This document shows, in pieces, positions 44,810 to 54,286 of a stretch of 64,000 nucleotides of DNA (position 1 is the first letter of the stretch; every line of letters begins with the position of its first letter). The notes under the pieces are model-generated. The model ran no database searches and had not been told where the DNA came from. It saw only the letters and a program-made list of their open reading frames with translations. Origin of the DNA: Bodo saltans (taxonomy: Eukaryota; Euglenozoa; Kinetoplastea; Eubodonida; Bodonidae); NCBI GenBank assembly GCA_001460835.1, contig CYKH01000238.1:44427-108426 (forward strand), in the 5' to 3' direction. Position numbers and translations under genes: made by a program.

Positions 44810-44921
44810 GATCCGCTCTGTCTTCCACAAGGAGCTAGAGAAGGCCATCGTCAAGGTCAAGGTTGCCAATGGCATTCCCGTTGACGACGACGAAGAGGGT
44901 GAGGGTGAAGAGCAGGAGACG
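44620..44921 (+). repeat. Tandem duplication, 154-bp period, frame-shifting
   Basis: Copies 44620-44770 and 44774-44921, separated by TTT. The second copy lacks one GAC codon and has five base changes, four of them silent and one Gln to Lys. The 154-bp period breaks the frame. Removing one period restores it. Confidence 0.9.
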
Positions 44922-46988
44922 TCAGGAGCTGCGGTGACAGAGCAGGCCGACGACGACGGTGTCGACCAAGTGGTGGAAGCGTTTGGTGCTATCAGTCGCG
45001 CCATGCGAAGTGCCAAAATTACGTCGACGAGTCAGTTGATTCCAATCACGTCGATGATCGAGGACACCCTTCAAGCTGCCGACCAGGGCAACATTGCATG
45101 GCGCCGCTCCCCCGCCGCAGTGAAGGCGGTGGGCGACACGCTGACAATGGTACAGGCTCTTCAAAAGCAACTTGAGTCCCAGCCGCAAGAGGCCTCTGAG
45201 GTGGAGAACATCCTTCGTGCTGCCCTCGAACAGCTCAAGGCGTTCCCGCCTAATTCCGGCGGTGAACTCACCCAGTACATCGAGATTCTGGATGAGATGC
45301 AGGAGATGCAAGACAACCTGACTCGTGAGGATCTCATTGCTTACCAAGAACTGCAGAAGGCCGTCCTCGCCCGCCACAAGGAACTACAGCAAAGCCCTCA
45401 GCAAGTGACCGGGGCCTTCTCCCCGAACTCAAGCGAGAGCGGCCTCAAGTCCCCTCAGTACTCCACCGCTGTCCCTCCCAACACTCCAGCTCTACGTGCC
45501 GACAATGGAGATCAGCCGCCGGCGCTGGTGCGCGATGACGAGGACGACGAGGGGGAGCCCAGTAGGCCGATCCCCGACGAAGAGCAGGTGGTGGCTCGCA
45601 TGCTCTTCCAGATGATCGACAAGTTGCAGCGTCAACGCTTCACCAACCCGGAGCTCGATGCCTTCGAGAAGATCCTCAAGCGCCTATCCTCGGAGCCGCT
45701 ACACGCAGAAGTCGGGCAGGTGCTTGCCATCGCCGATGAGCTTGTTGGTGTGCATCGTTCTCAAAATGTTGCGGACAGCCTGAAGCAGTCCCGCGAAAAC
45801 AGTGTCTCGCCGAAGCAAACCCAAGAGGCACCTGTTGCGCAAAAGGAATCCGCAGACGAGGAGGCCGACGAGGAGGCCGACGAGGAGGAGGGCGTCCCAA
45901 ACGGGTTCGCGAATGAGCTGGGGCTCCTTCCGCGAATCCATGAGCGCCTTTCACTCCCAGATTTTATTCAAACCACAACGCTATTCGAGATCAAGTGTAT
46001 CAGCAAGATCCTTCATCAGCTCTCTCTCTCCCATGACGTGCAGAGCAACTCCAGCCTCACGACTGCTGTCGAGAGCGCCAAAGTACTATTCAGCCAACAC
46101 ATGCAACAGTACAGCGGCTCAGCGAAAGAAGGCGCATCGGTCCTTGTTCCGACGATCTTGACCGGCATGGACGTCGAGGACGCTGATGGTCATAAGCTCC
46201 GTCAGTTTACAGTGGCGGGCGGCGAAGAAGAAGATGAGTACACCGTGAATGAGACATTCTTGACTGAAGCATTCAAGAACCCAGTTGACGTCAAACCTGC
46301 TAGTGAAGATGTTCAGGCATCCTGGGCTGGCCGCTCCCGTGCCATTTTGTTCTGTGTTGAGGAGTATCCGGAGGGAAGCGAGAACGGCACCGCTCTTGCT
46401 GAGCTTATGATGCTGCACGACACCCTGGACAAGCGCCACGGCTTCGATATTATCAGCGTTGTGGACGATAAACTATCGCTCGAGGAAGCGCGCCGGTTGA
46501 TCAGCGAGGTCGTGCAAGAGAAACCATCTCGTCTCCTCGTGTATTTCCACAGCCCTATGCCCCCTTTGATTGCTCCGGCCCCAAAGGCATTCACGTTCTT
46601 TGATAACACCGTCTTGTTCCACAGTGACGTGTTGGCGCTGTGCGAAGGCGTTCCAAGTGTTGCCATTCTGCACGACCGTAGCAAGGCTCTGGATATCATC
46701 GGTGCAGTGGACGGGAAGAAGAGCCGCTCTATTTCAGTTGCCTTGACTGAAGGAGCAGCCCAGGTGGCCAACACATCTCGCTGCTGGCTGTTTGACGGCA
46801 TCTTCACGCCTCTTGTCGTGGAGCTTCTTGGTCGTGAAGACGATACGCCAACAACTCTGTGCCCTGAAGATGTCATTAACTTTGCAGTGACGTCGCTCAC
46901 TGCCCACCCGATTGCCCTAGGCGCGTCATACTCTGGTGATGAGGGACTAAGTGCGGGGTTCTGGGTGACTGCTGATGCGACTGCGTAA
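44775..46988 (+). CDS. Helical-repeat and caspase-fold C-terminal part, fragment 3 of 3
   Basis: Third part of the gene. Residues 1-420 are helical repeats and acidic disordered linkers (DEEADEEADEEE). The last about 240 residues resemble a caspase/metacaspase (C14) fold: RAILFCVEEYPEG (beta 1), LAELMMLHDTLDKRHGF (helix with conserved spacing), SRLLVYFHSPMP where active enzymes have YFSGHG, PSVAILHDRSKALD where DxCHSG is expected, and SVALTEGAAQVANTS, FDGIFTPLVVELL, like SAC...AxE and GxFTxxLL. The catalytic His-Cys pair seems absent, so this would be a pseudo-protease. With the duplications removed the three fragments give one protein of about 1680 residues. Confidence 0.6.
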   Translation, partial: DGCGISSQEEIKIRSVFHKELEKAIVKVKVANGIPVDDDEEGEGEEQETSGAAVTEQADDDGVDQVVEAFGAISRAMRSAKITSTSQLIPITSMIEDTLQAADQGNIAWRRSPAAVKAVGDTLTMVQALQKQLESQPQEASEVENILRAALEQLKAFPPNSGGELTQYIEILDEMQEMQDNLTREDLIAYQELQKAVLARHKELQQSPQQVTGAFSPNSSESGLKSPQYSTAVPPNTPALRADNGDQPPALVRDDEDDEGEPSRPIPDEEQVVARMLFQMIDKLQRQRFTNPELDAFEKILKRLSSEPLHAEVGQVLAIADELVGVHRSQNVADSLKQSRENSVSPKQTQEAPVAQKESADEEADEEADEEEGVPNGFANELGLLPRIHERLSLPDFIQTTTLFEIKCISKILHQLSLSHDVQSNSSLTTAVESAKVLFSQHMQQYSGSAKEGASVLVPTILTGMDVEDADGHKLRQFTVAGGEEEDEYTVNETFLTEAFKNPVDVKPASEDVQASWAGRSRAILFCVEEYPEGSENGTALAELMMLHDTLDKRHGFDIISVVDDKLSLEEARRLISEVVQEKPSRLLVYFHSPMPPLIAPAPKAFTFFDNTVLFHSDVLALCEGVPSVAILHDRSKALDIIGAVDGKKSRSISVALTEGAAQVANTSRCWLFDGIFTPLVVELLGREDDTPTTLCPEDVINFAVTSLTAHPIALGASYSGDEGLSAGFWVTADATA

Positions 46989-47321
46989 TGTCGACGAAGA
47001 TCATGGTAGACTGCAGAGGCAGAAAATAAACAACCTATTGATAGAGAAAAAAAAACACTAGCACAATTGCGAACTAATGAGTTTCGAAGCCACCTCTTCG
47101 ACGGCGTTGAGGTAGCAAATGAAACATGATCGCCAACAAAAGCAACGAGAAAGAGTGACAACTGGGAAAGAGAACGATTGAAATACCGAACAACACGAGC
47201 ATAATTGGGTGCAAAATGCATTTTCTTGTGGCGGTGTCGTGTTTACTAAAAAACCCGCACAAAACATTGGTTGTTTTTTCTCGCAGCATTTTACACAAAG
47301 ATCTCCTCATTTGATCCAAAC
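46989..47321 (+). other. No gene seen; intergenic region
   Basis: The 330 bp between the caspase-fold gene and the lipase hold A-rich runs near 47030-47057, then mixed sequence ending in a T-rich tract with CGCAG at 47282-47286, a fair trans-splice acceptor for the ATG at 47322. Confidence 0.5.
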
Positions 47322-48293
47322 ATGATTCCCTCACTCTTGAGGTTCCTGTGGAGTATTGTTGCCTGGTTTCTGGGCCCCATCTTGCGCTTGATGAACCCTA
47401 AGCACAACCTGCCCTTTGCTCACCCCTCTCGGCCCCCACCTGACCCAAACCTATTTCCTCGTTACATGCAGAATAAACAAGGCATTTGGCTTCGATGGAC
47501 AGAGTGGAGTCCTCGTGCAGCTCCTACCGCGGTGGTCTTCATTGTGAGTGGTCGGGGGGAGCACGCCGGTCGCTACGACTCGTTAGCGTACACGCTTACT
47601 GCTGAGGGGTACCAGGTGTTCTCGATGGACCATCAGGGGCAGGGCGGCAGTGAAGGCGACCGCAGCTATGTGGAACGCTTTCAGGATTACGTCGACGACA
47701 CCCAAGCATTTGTGAAGCGCATCATGACCCTCCGCTATGGCCTTAGCCAACTCCCAAAGTTTTTGATTGGCCACTCCATGGGCGGCCTTATCAGTGTTCA
47801 CCTTGCTCTGCGTGATCAGACATTTTGGAACGGTATCATCCTTAGTGCCCCAGCGCTTGAGGCCGACCCCAAAGTGGCGACTCCTTTTATGAAAGCTGCC
47901 GCGTCGTTGTTATCCGACTTCCTCCCTAAACTTGGGTTTGAGAAGTTGGGCGTGGAAACGCTTAGCACCAACCGAGCTGTGGTCGAGTTCGCACAGCAAG
48001 ACCCCCTCTTCCCAGGTGAGCGCCTTAAAGCTCGTTGGGGCTTCGAGATGCTAAAGAATATGGATGAAGTGTGGGAGAAGGTGAACCAAGTGAAATTCCC
48101 CTATGTCCTTGTTCACAGTGCCGATGACGCTATTTGCTCCATCAACGGCTCCCGTAAGTTCCACTCGCTCAATCAGAGCTCTGATAAGAAGTTGGTGGAA
48201 TACAGCGGAATGTTCCACGAGCTGTTCACGGAGGTCAATAGACACAAAGTATTCGGAGAGGTACTCGAGTTCATTGCGCGTCGTGCAAAATAA
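47322..48293 (+). CDS. Monoglyceride lipase-like alpha/beta hydrolase
   Basis: 323 residues from the ATG at 47322. It hydrolyses monoacylglycerols or related esters. Seen: VFIVSGRGEHAGRYDSLA where MGLs have VFxxHGxGEHxxRY, MDHQGQGGSEG (DxxGHGxSxG), the nucleophile elbow IGHSMGG near residue 165, FLIGHSMGGLISVHLAL, then PALEADP, and for the triad VHSADDAICS for the Asp loop and SGMFHELF for the His. The Gly-His of the usual oxyanion HG is changed to GR, so activity may differ. An N-terminal hydrophobic stretch (SLLRFLWSIVAWFLGPILRL) probably anchors it to a membrane. Close to the trypanosome MGL-like lysophospholipases. Confidence 0.9.
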   Translation: MIPSLLRFLWSIVAWFLGPILRLMNPKHNLPFAHPSRPPPDPNLFPRYMQNKQGIWLRWTEWSPRAAPTAVVFIVSGRGEHAGRYDSLAYTLTAEGYQVFSMDHQGQGGSEGDRSYVERFQDYVDDTQAFVKRIMTLRYGLSQLPKFLIGHSMGGLISVHLALRDQTFWNGIILSAPALEADPKVATPFMKAAASLLSDFLPKLGFEKLGVETLSTNRAVVEFAQQDPLFPGERLKARWGFEMLKNMDEVWEKVNQVKFPYVLVHSADDAICSINGSRKFHSLNQSSDKKLVEYSGMFHELFTEVNRHKVFGEVLEFIARRAK

Positions 48294-48582
48294 CTCAAAG
48301 TACTCCCAGCAGACGCAAGCCACGCGCAACAGCAACAGCACATGGTGCGGAGAACAATCAAGCGCTCACTGCTGATGTCTCCCACCTTATCTATCCACCC
48401 ACTTTTTTTCCTTTTACGAGTGAGTTCCTCCCCTGCTACCAGCACGCGGCAACCACGAACAGCAATAAAAACCCCGAGGAGGATCTTTTTACAAGGTAGC
48501 TCTTGGAAATTTCTATTTGTAATCCTCACTACTGATTTGCCTCCACTCAAAAAAGAACAAGAGTCATCTCGCACAACGAAAC

Positions 48583-49944
48583 ATGGCTGAGGCTGCACGC
48601 ACCGTGAAATACCACGTGAGTGACTTCCTCAAGGATCGCCACCCTTACAACAGGAATCAAAGTTTTGAGACTCAGCGGGAAAGGGATGCTGGTAAGGTGT
48701 TCGATGGTTTTGACGCTACCGGCCTCCAGATGCTCCTATCACACATCCTGGACAGTAGCATCAGCTCAACGCAACGCTCTGTTGCCCTCCGACACTTGCT
48801 AGCCCACTCCGCAGCTCCTGAGAAGAAAGTTGTCATGCTTCGTAGCAACATCGTTGGTTCTCTTGCTAGCATTATGTCCTCCGAGTCCCTTGGAGACTCC
48901 CCGATCGTCGAGTCCTTAGTCCACCAAGTTCTGCGATCCTTGTGCGTTCTTCCTCAAGGGTGCGTTGCGGTAATGGAGGAGGGCGCCATTCCCGTGATCC
49001 TGACCACCATTACCCGCACAACAGGTGAAGATCGATCCGAGGCCCAGTTCCACGCATCATGTGCGTTGTCGCAGATATGCTCCAACTGGGCGGGGAGGGG
49101 CTGGCTTCTTGGTCAGCAGGAAGTCGTCAAGGAGTTTGAATTATGCTCGCGCCAATCGAGCGTGCTAACGGACGCCCAGCGCGAGCAGCTGCCCGACGAT
49201 GTCATCAACGCGATGAATATCGTGATGGAGAAAACAGGACGCAAAGACACGAGACTGTTACAGCAAATCTCTCAGGCGCTTGCTGCCCTTACCCTTTCCA
49301 AGGATGGGCTGCATAGGACTCTCATCGCTGGCTCCTTCCGCGTGGTATCAACGTTGATTGCATCGTATAGCGTTGAAGGTGGCGTGCTCGCTAACCCGCT
49401 GGATGCTGAGGTGGTGGCGCATCTCGCTACATACGTGTGGCACGCGTGCCTCGACCCTGTAGGACTGAAGGAGTCTCTTGACCAGACCACACTTGTCGCG
49501 TCGCTTGGCCTTTTGCTCACAACTTCCAATAAGCAAGAAGAAGCCAAATCCCTAATGACTCTCAAGAGCGCTCTGGCCGGTGCGGTGGGCGCCCTCGTCT
49601 TGCACCCCGACTTGAAGAAGGTGTCGTTGGTTCCCTTGTCCAATGGTTCATCGGTGGTGGCAGCAACAATCGATTTGCTTCGCTCTGTAGATATCTTGAC
49701 GATGGAAGTGCTCGACGCCCAAAAGGCAGGAACACCTCCTCCCTTCTTGACGCCCTCCCTCATCACGCTCACATCCGTTGTGAAGAACTGTGTCCAAGCA
49801 CTGCGGCTCATAGCAGAACTACCTGCTGGCCGCGACGTTCTGCACGCGCTGTTGCCTAAGGATGAAGCGAGATCGGAGAAGGTGCGCAGGATGACATTCT
49901 TCTCGACTGTCTGGCAAGATGAGTTCAACGTTTCTGTGTATTAG
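48583..49944 (+). CDS. Armadillo-repeat protein, possibly radial-spoke RSPH14-like
   Basis: 453 residues from the ATG at 48583. It is an all-helical ARM/HEAT-type protein: helical triplets occur about every 40 residues (QRSVALRHLLAHSAAPEKKV, NIVGSLASIMSSESLGDSP, IVESLVHQVLRSLCVLPQG, GAIPVILTTITRTTGED, FHASCALSQICSNWAGRG). The N-terminal FLKDRHPYNRNQSF is basic and aromatic, reminiscent of flagellar ARM proteins such as RSPH14 or ARMC types. No catalytic motif or TM. The organism's flagellar gene set makes a radial-spoke link plausible, but this is not proven by sequence seen here. Confidence 0.75.
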   Translation: MAEAARTVKYHVSDFLKDRHPYNRNQSFETQRERDAGKVFDGFDATGLQMLLSHILDSSISSTQRSVALRHLLAHSAAPEKKVVMLRSNIVGSLASIMSSESLGDSPIVESLVHQVLRSLCVLPQGCVAVMEEGAIPVILTTITRTTGEDRSEAQFHASCALSQICSNWAGRGWLLGQQEVVKEFELCSRQSSVLTDAQREQLPDDVINAMNIVMEKTGRKDTRLLQQISQALAALTLSKDGLHRTLIAGSFRVVSTLIASYSVEGGVLANPLDAEVVAHLATYVWHACLDPVGLKESLDQTTLVASLGLLLTTSNKQEEAKSLMTLKSALAGAVGALVLHPDLKKVSLVPLSNGSSVVAATIDLLRSVDILTMEVLDAQKAGTPPPFLTPSLITLTSVVKNCVQALRLIAELPAGRDVLHALLPKDEARSEKVRRMTFFSTVWQDEFNVSVY

Positions 49945-50142
49945 AAAACAAATGGTACGATGTTCGTGCGACGAGGCACCGTGCTCACATGTGCATTGTA
50001 TTGTATAGCCACCTAACAATGGGAAATGGAATGTGGAGATGCACGTTTCTTCGTGATTCATTATTCTCGCTCTTGTGAATTCCTTGAGATTTTCGTCTCT
50101 TTGTCTGTTGTTTCGTTCTCATTCAACTTACCAAGGGTTCTC

Positions 50143-51144
50143 ATGTCTCGCGTCGACATGAAGGCCGCGGATGTAACGCATGCCGTCCCTGGAAGGAGTA
50201 AGTCCATCGTACCTGGCTCCCCAATGGTGCGAGGAAAGAGCGGAGTAGGCGGCAGGTCGAAGTCGATCCGCAAAGGCGGCCAAGAGGAGGGCGATGCGAG
50301 CAACACAGTCGACGTACTCGAGCAGCTCAACACGGCAATGCTTGCCCGCCTAAAAGATCAGCTAGAACAGCTGACTCACCGCCTAGAGAATGAGGGGAAG
50401 AAGGTTGCCGAAAACGCCGCAAAGATTGAGCAACTTGAGAATGACCTTCGTGAGAATGAGCAAGTCAACATCAAAGAAGGAGTCATTCACGAAGAAGCGG
50501 TCGTCATTGAGATGGCCAAACTGGAAGAACTCCAGAGCCAGTTAGGCGAAGCCATGCGGGAGAGCGACGAACTATCCTCGCACGTTGCGGAGACAGTGAA
50601 CGGCTCCGAGTTGAAAAAGCGTTCGAATGGGCTACGCATGGAACAGCTCGTGAACTTTGTGCTTTCCAGCACCAGCAACGACCTCGCTATTACTGCAGAG
50701 GAGATTGATCGCGACGTGACAGGAGAACGCATTCGTGCGTTGGCCATGTATGAGGAGGAAGCACACGAGGGGCGTGCTCTTCGTGTGACGTTCCAGCGTC
50801 GCCGCGAACTGTGGGAGAATTATGAAAACTTGTGGCTCCGAGAGTCGGACCCGTGTTTCAAGCCCAAGTACAGTAACCCCAACACATCGTACCACACAAT
50901 GCTTGACCCGCACCGCTGCCGATGGAATACGTGCGTCCTTGATCGATGCGCCTCGGAGTACATGACGACTCGAGTGGCTGCCATGGCTGCAACGGAAGGG
51001 CCTACGATGGGAGGGGCACTCATGGCCGCACGTGCTGCAAAGAAGTTTGCCTCCCATCGACGAACACCAGTGTCAACGCCGCGTGCACCGCTTGCTCAGG
51101 ACGTTGATGAAGAGCATCTCTTCCCGAAGGCGTCGCGACGGTAG
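50143..51144 (+). CDS. Coiled-coil protein, unknown, basic tail
   Basis: 333 residues from the ATG at 50143, after a pyrimidine tract (50091-50131) and AG at 50134-50135. The N-terminal 55 residues are basic and Ser-rich (KSIVPGSPMVRGKSG). Residues 60-165 are a clear coiled coil (LARLKDQLEQLTHRLENEGK, QLENDLRENEQVNIKEG). A more compact region follows (LRMEQLVNFVLSSTSNDLAI, RVTFQRRRELWENYENLWLR) and a Cys-containing segment (HRCRWNTCVLDRCASEY). No enzyme signature. Likely a cytoskeletal or basal-body protein conserved in kinetoplastids; function not known to me. Confidence 0.72.
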   Translation: MSRVDMKAADVTHAVPGRSKSIVPGSPMVRGKSGVGGRSKSIRKGGQEEGDASNTVDVLEQLNTAMLARLKDQLEQLTHRLENEGKKVAENAAKIEQLENDLRENEQVNIKEGVIHEEAVVIEMAKLEELQSQLGEAMRESDELSSHVAETVNGSELKKRSNGLRMEQLVNFVLSSTSNDLAITAEEIDRDVTGERIRALAMYEEEAHEGRALRVTFQRRRELWENYENLWLRESDPCFKPKYSNPNTSYHTMLDPHRCRWNTCVLDRCASEYMTTRVAAMAATEGPTMGGALMAARAAKKFASHRRTPVSTPRAPLAQDVDEEHLFPKASRR

Positions 51145-51364
51145 GTTGCATTTGACCAACAGTTGTGTACAGTGAATTATTTTTGATGTTTTTCTCAGTC
51201 ATGACAACAACGCGCTTGCACATGATATCCCACACACATTTCTTTTTTTTCTGTAATTTCATCTCGCATAGTTAGGAAGTAAGGAGGCCCGAATCGAACA
51301 GTGCATTTTTGATTTTGTACGTTAGTGTGAAGGAAACACATACATACCTAGCACCTTTAGGGCC

Positions 51365-53827
51365 ATGCAACATCTCCAATCGTATTCGGCGTTTGGGCGT
51401 CAAGAGGAAGTCGATCCTGACGCAGACGTTGACTTCGGAGACGACAGCGATGAGGAGATGGCATCAAAGAAAGGCGTCACGGATGACGACCCTTTTTCAT
51501 CGATTGTGCCCGAGGCCGCGCACCGCGGAGGTGGTGGCGGAGGCGACATGCTTGGTGAGGACCAAACCGTAAAACGTCGAGGATCAGGAAAGAGAAGAAG
51601 CACGTTCCAGCTCGGATCCCAAGGTGGTGAGGAGGACTACGACTTGGAAGATGAGCAACGGTTCCTCGTCGACGATGAGGAGGCCGAGGAGAGCCCGGAG
51701 GAGGAGCACAGTGAGTTCGGAAACCGCGACGTCATGATGGGCGACGATTTCTTAGAGGAGGAGGAAGATCCGATTGAAGTATTCCGTCGTGAGCTCCTGG
51801 CGCTGCAAGAAGGCCTGCACTACGAGGAGTGGGGTGTCTTAACCATGCGCCAGAAGGTTAGCGGTCTACTGGAGCCACAAGTTCTAGGGGATATTGATAT
51901 TCCACCCGATCCCCTGTTCTACGCCCGGTTGTACAGTGTCATCCAGTCCGTCTTTGCGTTACTCCTTCCCTACTCATTAGTCATGCTAGCAGGCGAGCCT
52001 GCAACACAAACCCTCGGAACGTTAGTATTTGCCCTCAGTACCATCGGCAGCGTCATTGATATCCTTGCACGTGTGATCACATTCCTCCCAAAGCGTAGCA
52101 AGAGCGATCTTTTCTTTGATGCTATTATTTCCGTCGCTTCACTGGTTGCGGTTGCCAACGCGGACCTGCTTGGTGGGTTCTTTGTGTATGTATCCATGCT
52201 CAGAGCTATCCGCGTGTTCCGCTTCGTGTATCTGTTCAAAGACTACGAGACGTTCCAAGATATCTTCTTGGTGCAGGTCACAGTAGTGGGGTCATCGAGT
52301 GTGCTGTTGATTATTGCATTGTTCGCCTTCATTGCCGTCTTCATTGTATCTACGTTTTTGTGGGCCACAGAGTCCACCTATTTTGATCGCACCCTTGGCT
52401 ACTGGGTGCGGGAGTGCACCCCAGATGTGCCGTGCACCACCAACGCGTCGCCTTTTCAGTCTATCCCCGCAGCAATGTGGCTAGCATTTCAATGCGTGAC
52501 GTTGACAGGGTATGGTGACGTCTTTCCTGCTTCTGCGTTGGGGCGCGTGTTCGCAGGCTTAGCAACGCTCACTGGCGTGTTCTGCATCGCGTTCCCGACG
52601 ACGATTTTAGTCGGCAACTTGGGTATTATTCGACGCACGTTCTTCAAGGAACGGGAAATTCGTGAAAATCGCATTACTGCCGAAGCAATTGAGCGCGTGA
52701 CGGAAGACCTTGAGCGTGAGAAGCAGCTCCAAGATGCAGCCGCCAACGGTGGAGAGTTGTCCGCAATCACGCCGCAAGATCGGCACATGGACATCACCGA
52801 AGAGCATATGAACTCGACGCTGCCTCTGTTGTTTGGCAGCTCGGCAGAGGCAGATATTCAAGATCATCGCACCCGCATTGCGCAACAAGTGTCTACCATG
52901 ACGCAGAAGGGGTCGTTCTTCTTCATGGGGGCAGCCCCTCGCCGCGTCACACTCCTAGAGACGGGTGTGTACATGTACCTTCCGATTATGCAAGTGTTGT
53001 GCTCCCCTCTTGACAGGCTGCCAGTTGTGGGCAATGTCACTCGAATCGATGCGAATACATCTGCAGTGACGATATTCTTGTGCCTTGACGACCCTGCCGC
53101 TCAAAAGGCAGCGGTGGAGAGTGTAGGAGGCCACGCCAACACAGTTGCTCGTGCCGCCCCCCTCGTTTCTATCTCTGTCAGCATGGAGAAGGCGCACCCT
53201 GCGATGACTCTATTCCGCCGCGACGATGTGGGCGAGGTGCACGACAATTACCTCCCACTGGTATTCCTTGTACGCTCTGCCCACCGTTTCGGCAACATGC
53301 AGCGGCTTCGTCGAGCGTTTCTTGGAACTCGGTTGTCGGTGCGCTATACGCCTGCCATCTCTGCAGGGTCTATTTGGGCCGAGACCATCTTTGTCACTCC
53401 AGACGTCCTCGCTTCAACGAAATTCATTGCTGAGCTTAAAAGCAAGTCGGTGATGGTGGCCCCAACGGTGTTCTTCAACGAGGAAGAACAAGAGGACCTC
53501 GACGATGAGGACCTCATCCTGAAGAAACGTAAGAACATTGCATTTATTCACCCAGATCACATCTTTCAGCTCCTCGACGGTATTTTCCAAGCCATCGAGG
53601 TCCCACCCGGTGCCATCATCCGCAATCGAGGCGAGATACTCGACGGTATTCTCGCCTTTCTCGCCTTGATCTTGCTACACAGCAGAGAACTGTACTTTAG
53701 AGATATTCCACCGCTGATTCACACCGCGGTATTTAATCTGGAAGAGGTTACTCCATTTGATCGTCTCGTGGAGGTGGACCTTGAGTTCTTCCGCAAGTCT
53801 TTTTTTTTCGGACTGGGCTGCAGCTGA
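51365..53827 (+). CDS. Voltage-gated potassium channel-like protein
   Basis: 820 residues from the ATG at 51365; the end may be frameshifted. Residues 1-150 are acidic and disordered. Then a six-TM channel: S1 near YSVIQSVFALLLPYSLVML, S2/S3, S4 with periodic Arg (MLRAIRVFRFVYLF), S5 with SSVLLIIALFAFIAVFIVS, a pore loop with MWLAFQCVTLTGYGDVFP near residue 375, and S6 with FAGLATLTGVFCIAFPTTIL. The filter TLTGYGD keeps GYGD and so predicts K+ selectivity, though a third residue is Leu-Thr where Val-Gly is most common. A long cytoplasmic tail has no clear CNBD. A T9 run at 53800-53808 may hide one extra base; with T8 the frame goes on to 53881 as an acidic Ser-rich end. Confidence 0.85.
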   Translation: MQHLQSYSAFGRQEEVDPDADVDFGDDSDEEMASKKGVTDDDPFSSIVPEAAHRGGGGGGDMLGEDQTVKRRGSGKRRSTFQLGSQGGEEDYDLEDEQRFLVDDEEAEESPEEEHSEFGNRDVMMGDDFLEEEEDPIEVFRRELLALQEGLHYEEWGVLTMRQKVSGLLEPQVLGDIDIPPDPLFYARLYSVIQSVFALLLPYSLVMLAGEPATQTLGTLVFALSTIGSVIDILARVITFLPKRSKSDLFFDAIISVASLVAVANADLLGGFFVYVSMLRAIRVFRFVYLFKDYETFQDIFLVQVTVVGSSSVLLIIALFAFIAVFIVSTFLWATESTYFDRTLGYWVRECTPDVPCTTNASPFQSIPAAMWLAFQCVTLTGYGDVFPASALGRVFAGLATLTGVFCIAFPTTILVGNLGIIRRTFFKEREIRENRITAEAIERVTEDLEREKQLQDAAANGGELSAITPQDRHMDITEEHMNSTLPLLFGSSAEADIQDHRTRIAQQVSTMTQKGSFFFMGAAPRRVTLLETGVYMYLPIMQVLCSPLDRLPVVGNVTRIDANTSAVTIFLCLDDPAAQKAAVESVGGHANTVARAAPLVSISVSMEKAHPAMTLFRRDDVGEVHDNYLPLVFLVRSAHRFGNMQRLRRAFLGTRLSVRYTPAISAGSIWAETIFVTPDVLASTKFIAELKSKSVMVAPTVFFNEEEQEDLDDEDLILKKRKNIAFIHPDHIFQLLDGIFQAIEVPPGAIIRNRGEILDGILAFLALILLHSRELYFRDIPPLIHTAVFNLEEVTPFDRLVEVDLEFFRKSFFFGLGCS

Positions 53828-54286
53828 AGAAGGCGGCCACACGACCGAGTCATCGGACACCACCGCTAACGACGGTTCTTAGCTGCTGCGTAAATAGTGT
53901 GCGAGAAAGTTTCAAAGAAGTCAAAATAAACCAATCAATGCTATTCACATAGCAACAGCGTGAAAAGTCAACTCAACGAACCTCCCCTCTTCTCACCCCC
54001 TCTCTCTACTACATTACGTGTTCTGCATTTCACCCCCTCTCACCCCATTTGCTATGTGGCCACCGTATCTCTTTCTACCTCACTTTCCCCCGCTGCTTCC
54101 CCTCGTGATTTGTTCCACTTCTGATTTGGTTCAATGTTCCGAGAGTTATGTCTGCTAATAAGCAACATTGTTACCGTGATGGCTATTCAACTTTCCTCGT
54201 TTCCTCCTTCACATTAAGTTCATGGTTCACACTTTCATAATTTACACCAGCTCAGCAAATCCGAGCTAATTGTCGAACGCCCAGTT
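53828..54286 (+). other. Pyrimidine-rich intergenic region
   Basis: 460 bp without a gene. It includes a long CT-rich run (53978-54110, CCCCTCTCTCTAC-like) and a T/C tract near 54195-54212, before ACCAGCTCAG at 54246-54255, a plausible acceptor before the ATG at 54287. The first 54 bases may be the coding end of the channel if the T9 run is an error. Confidence 0.55.
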
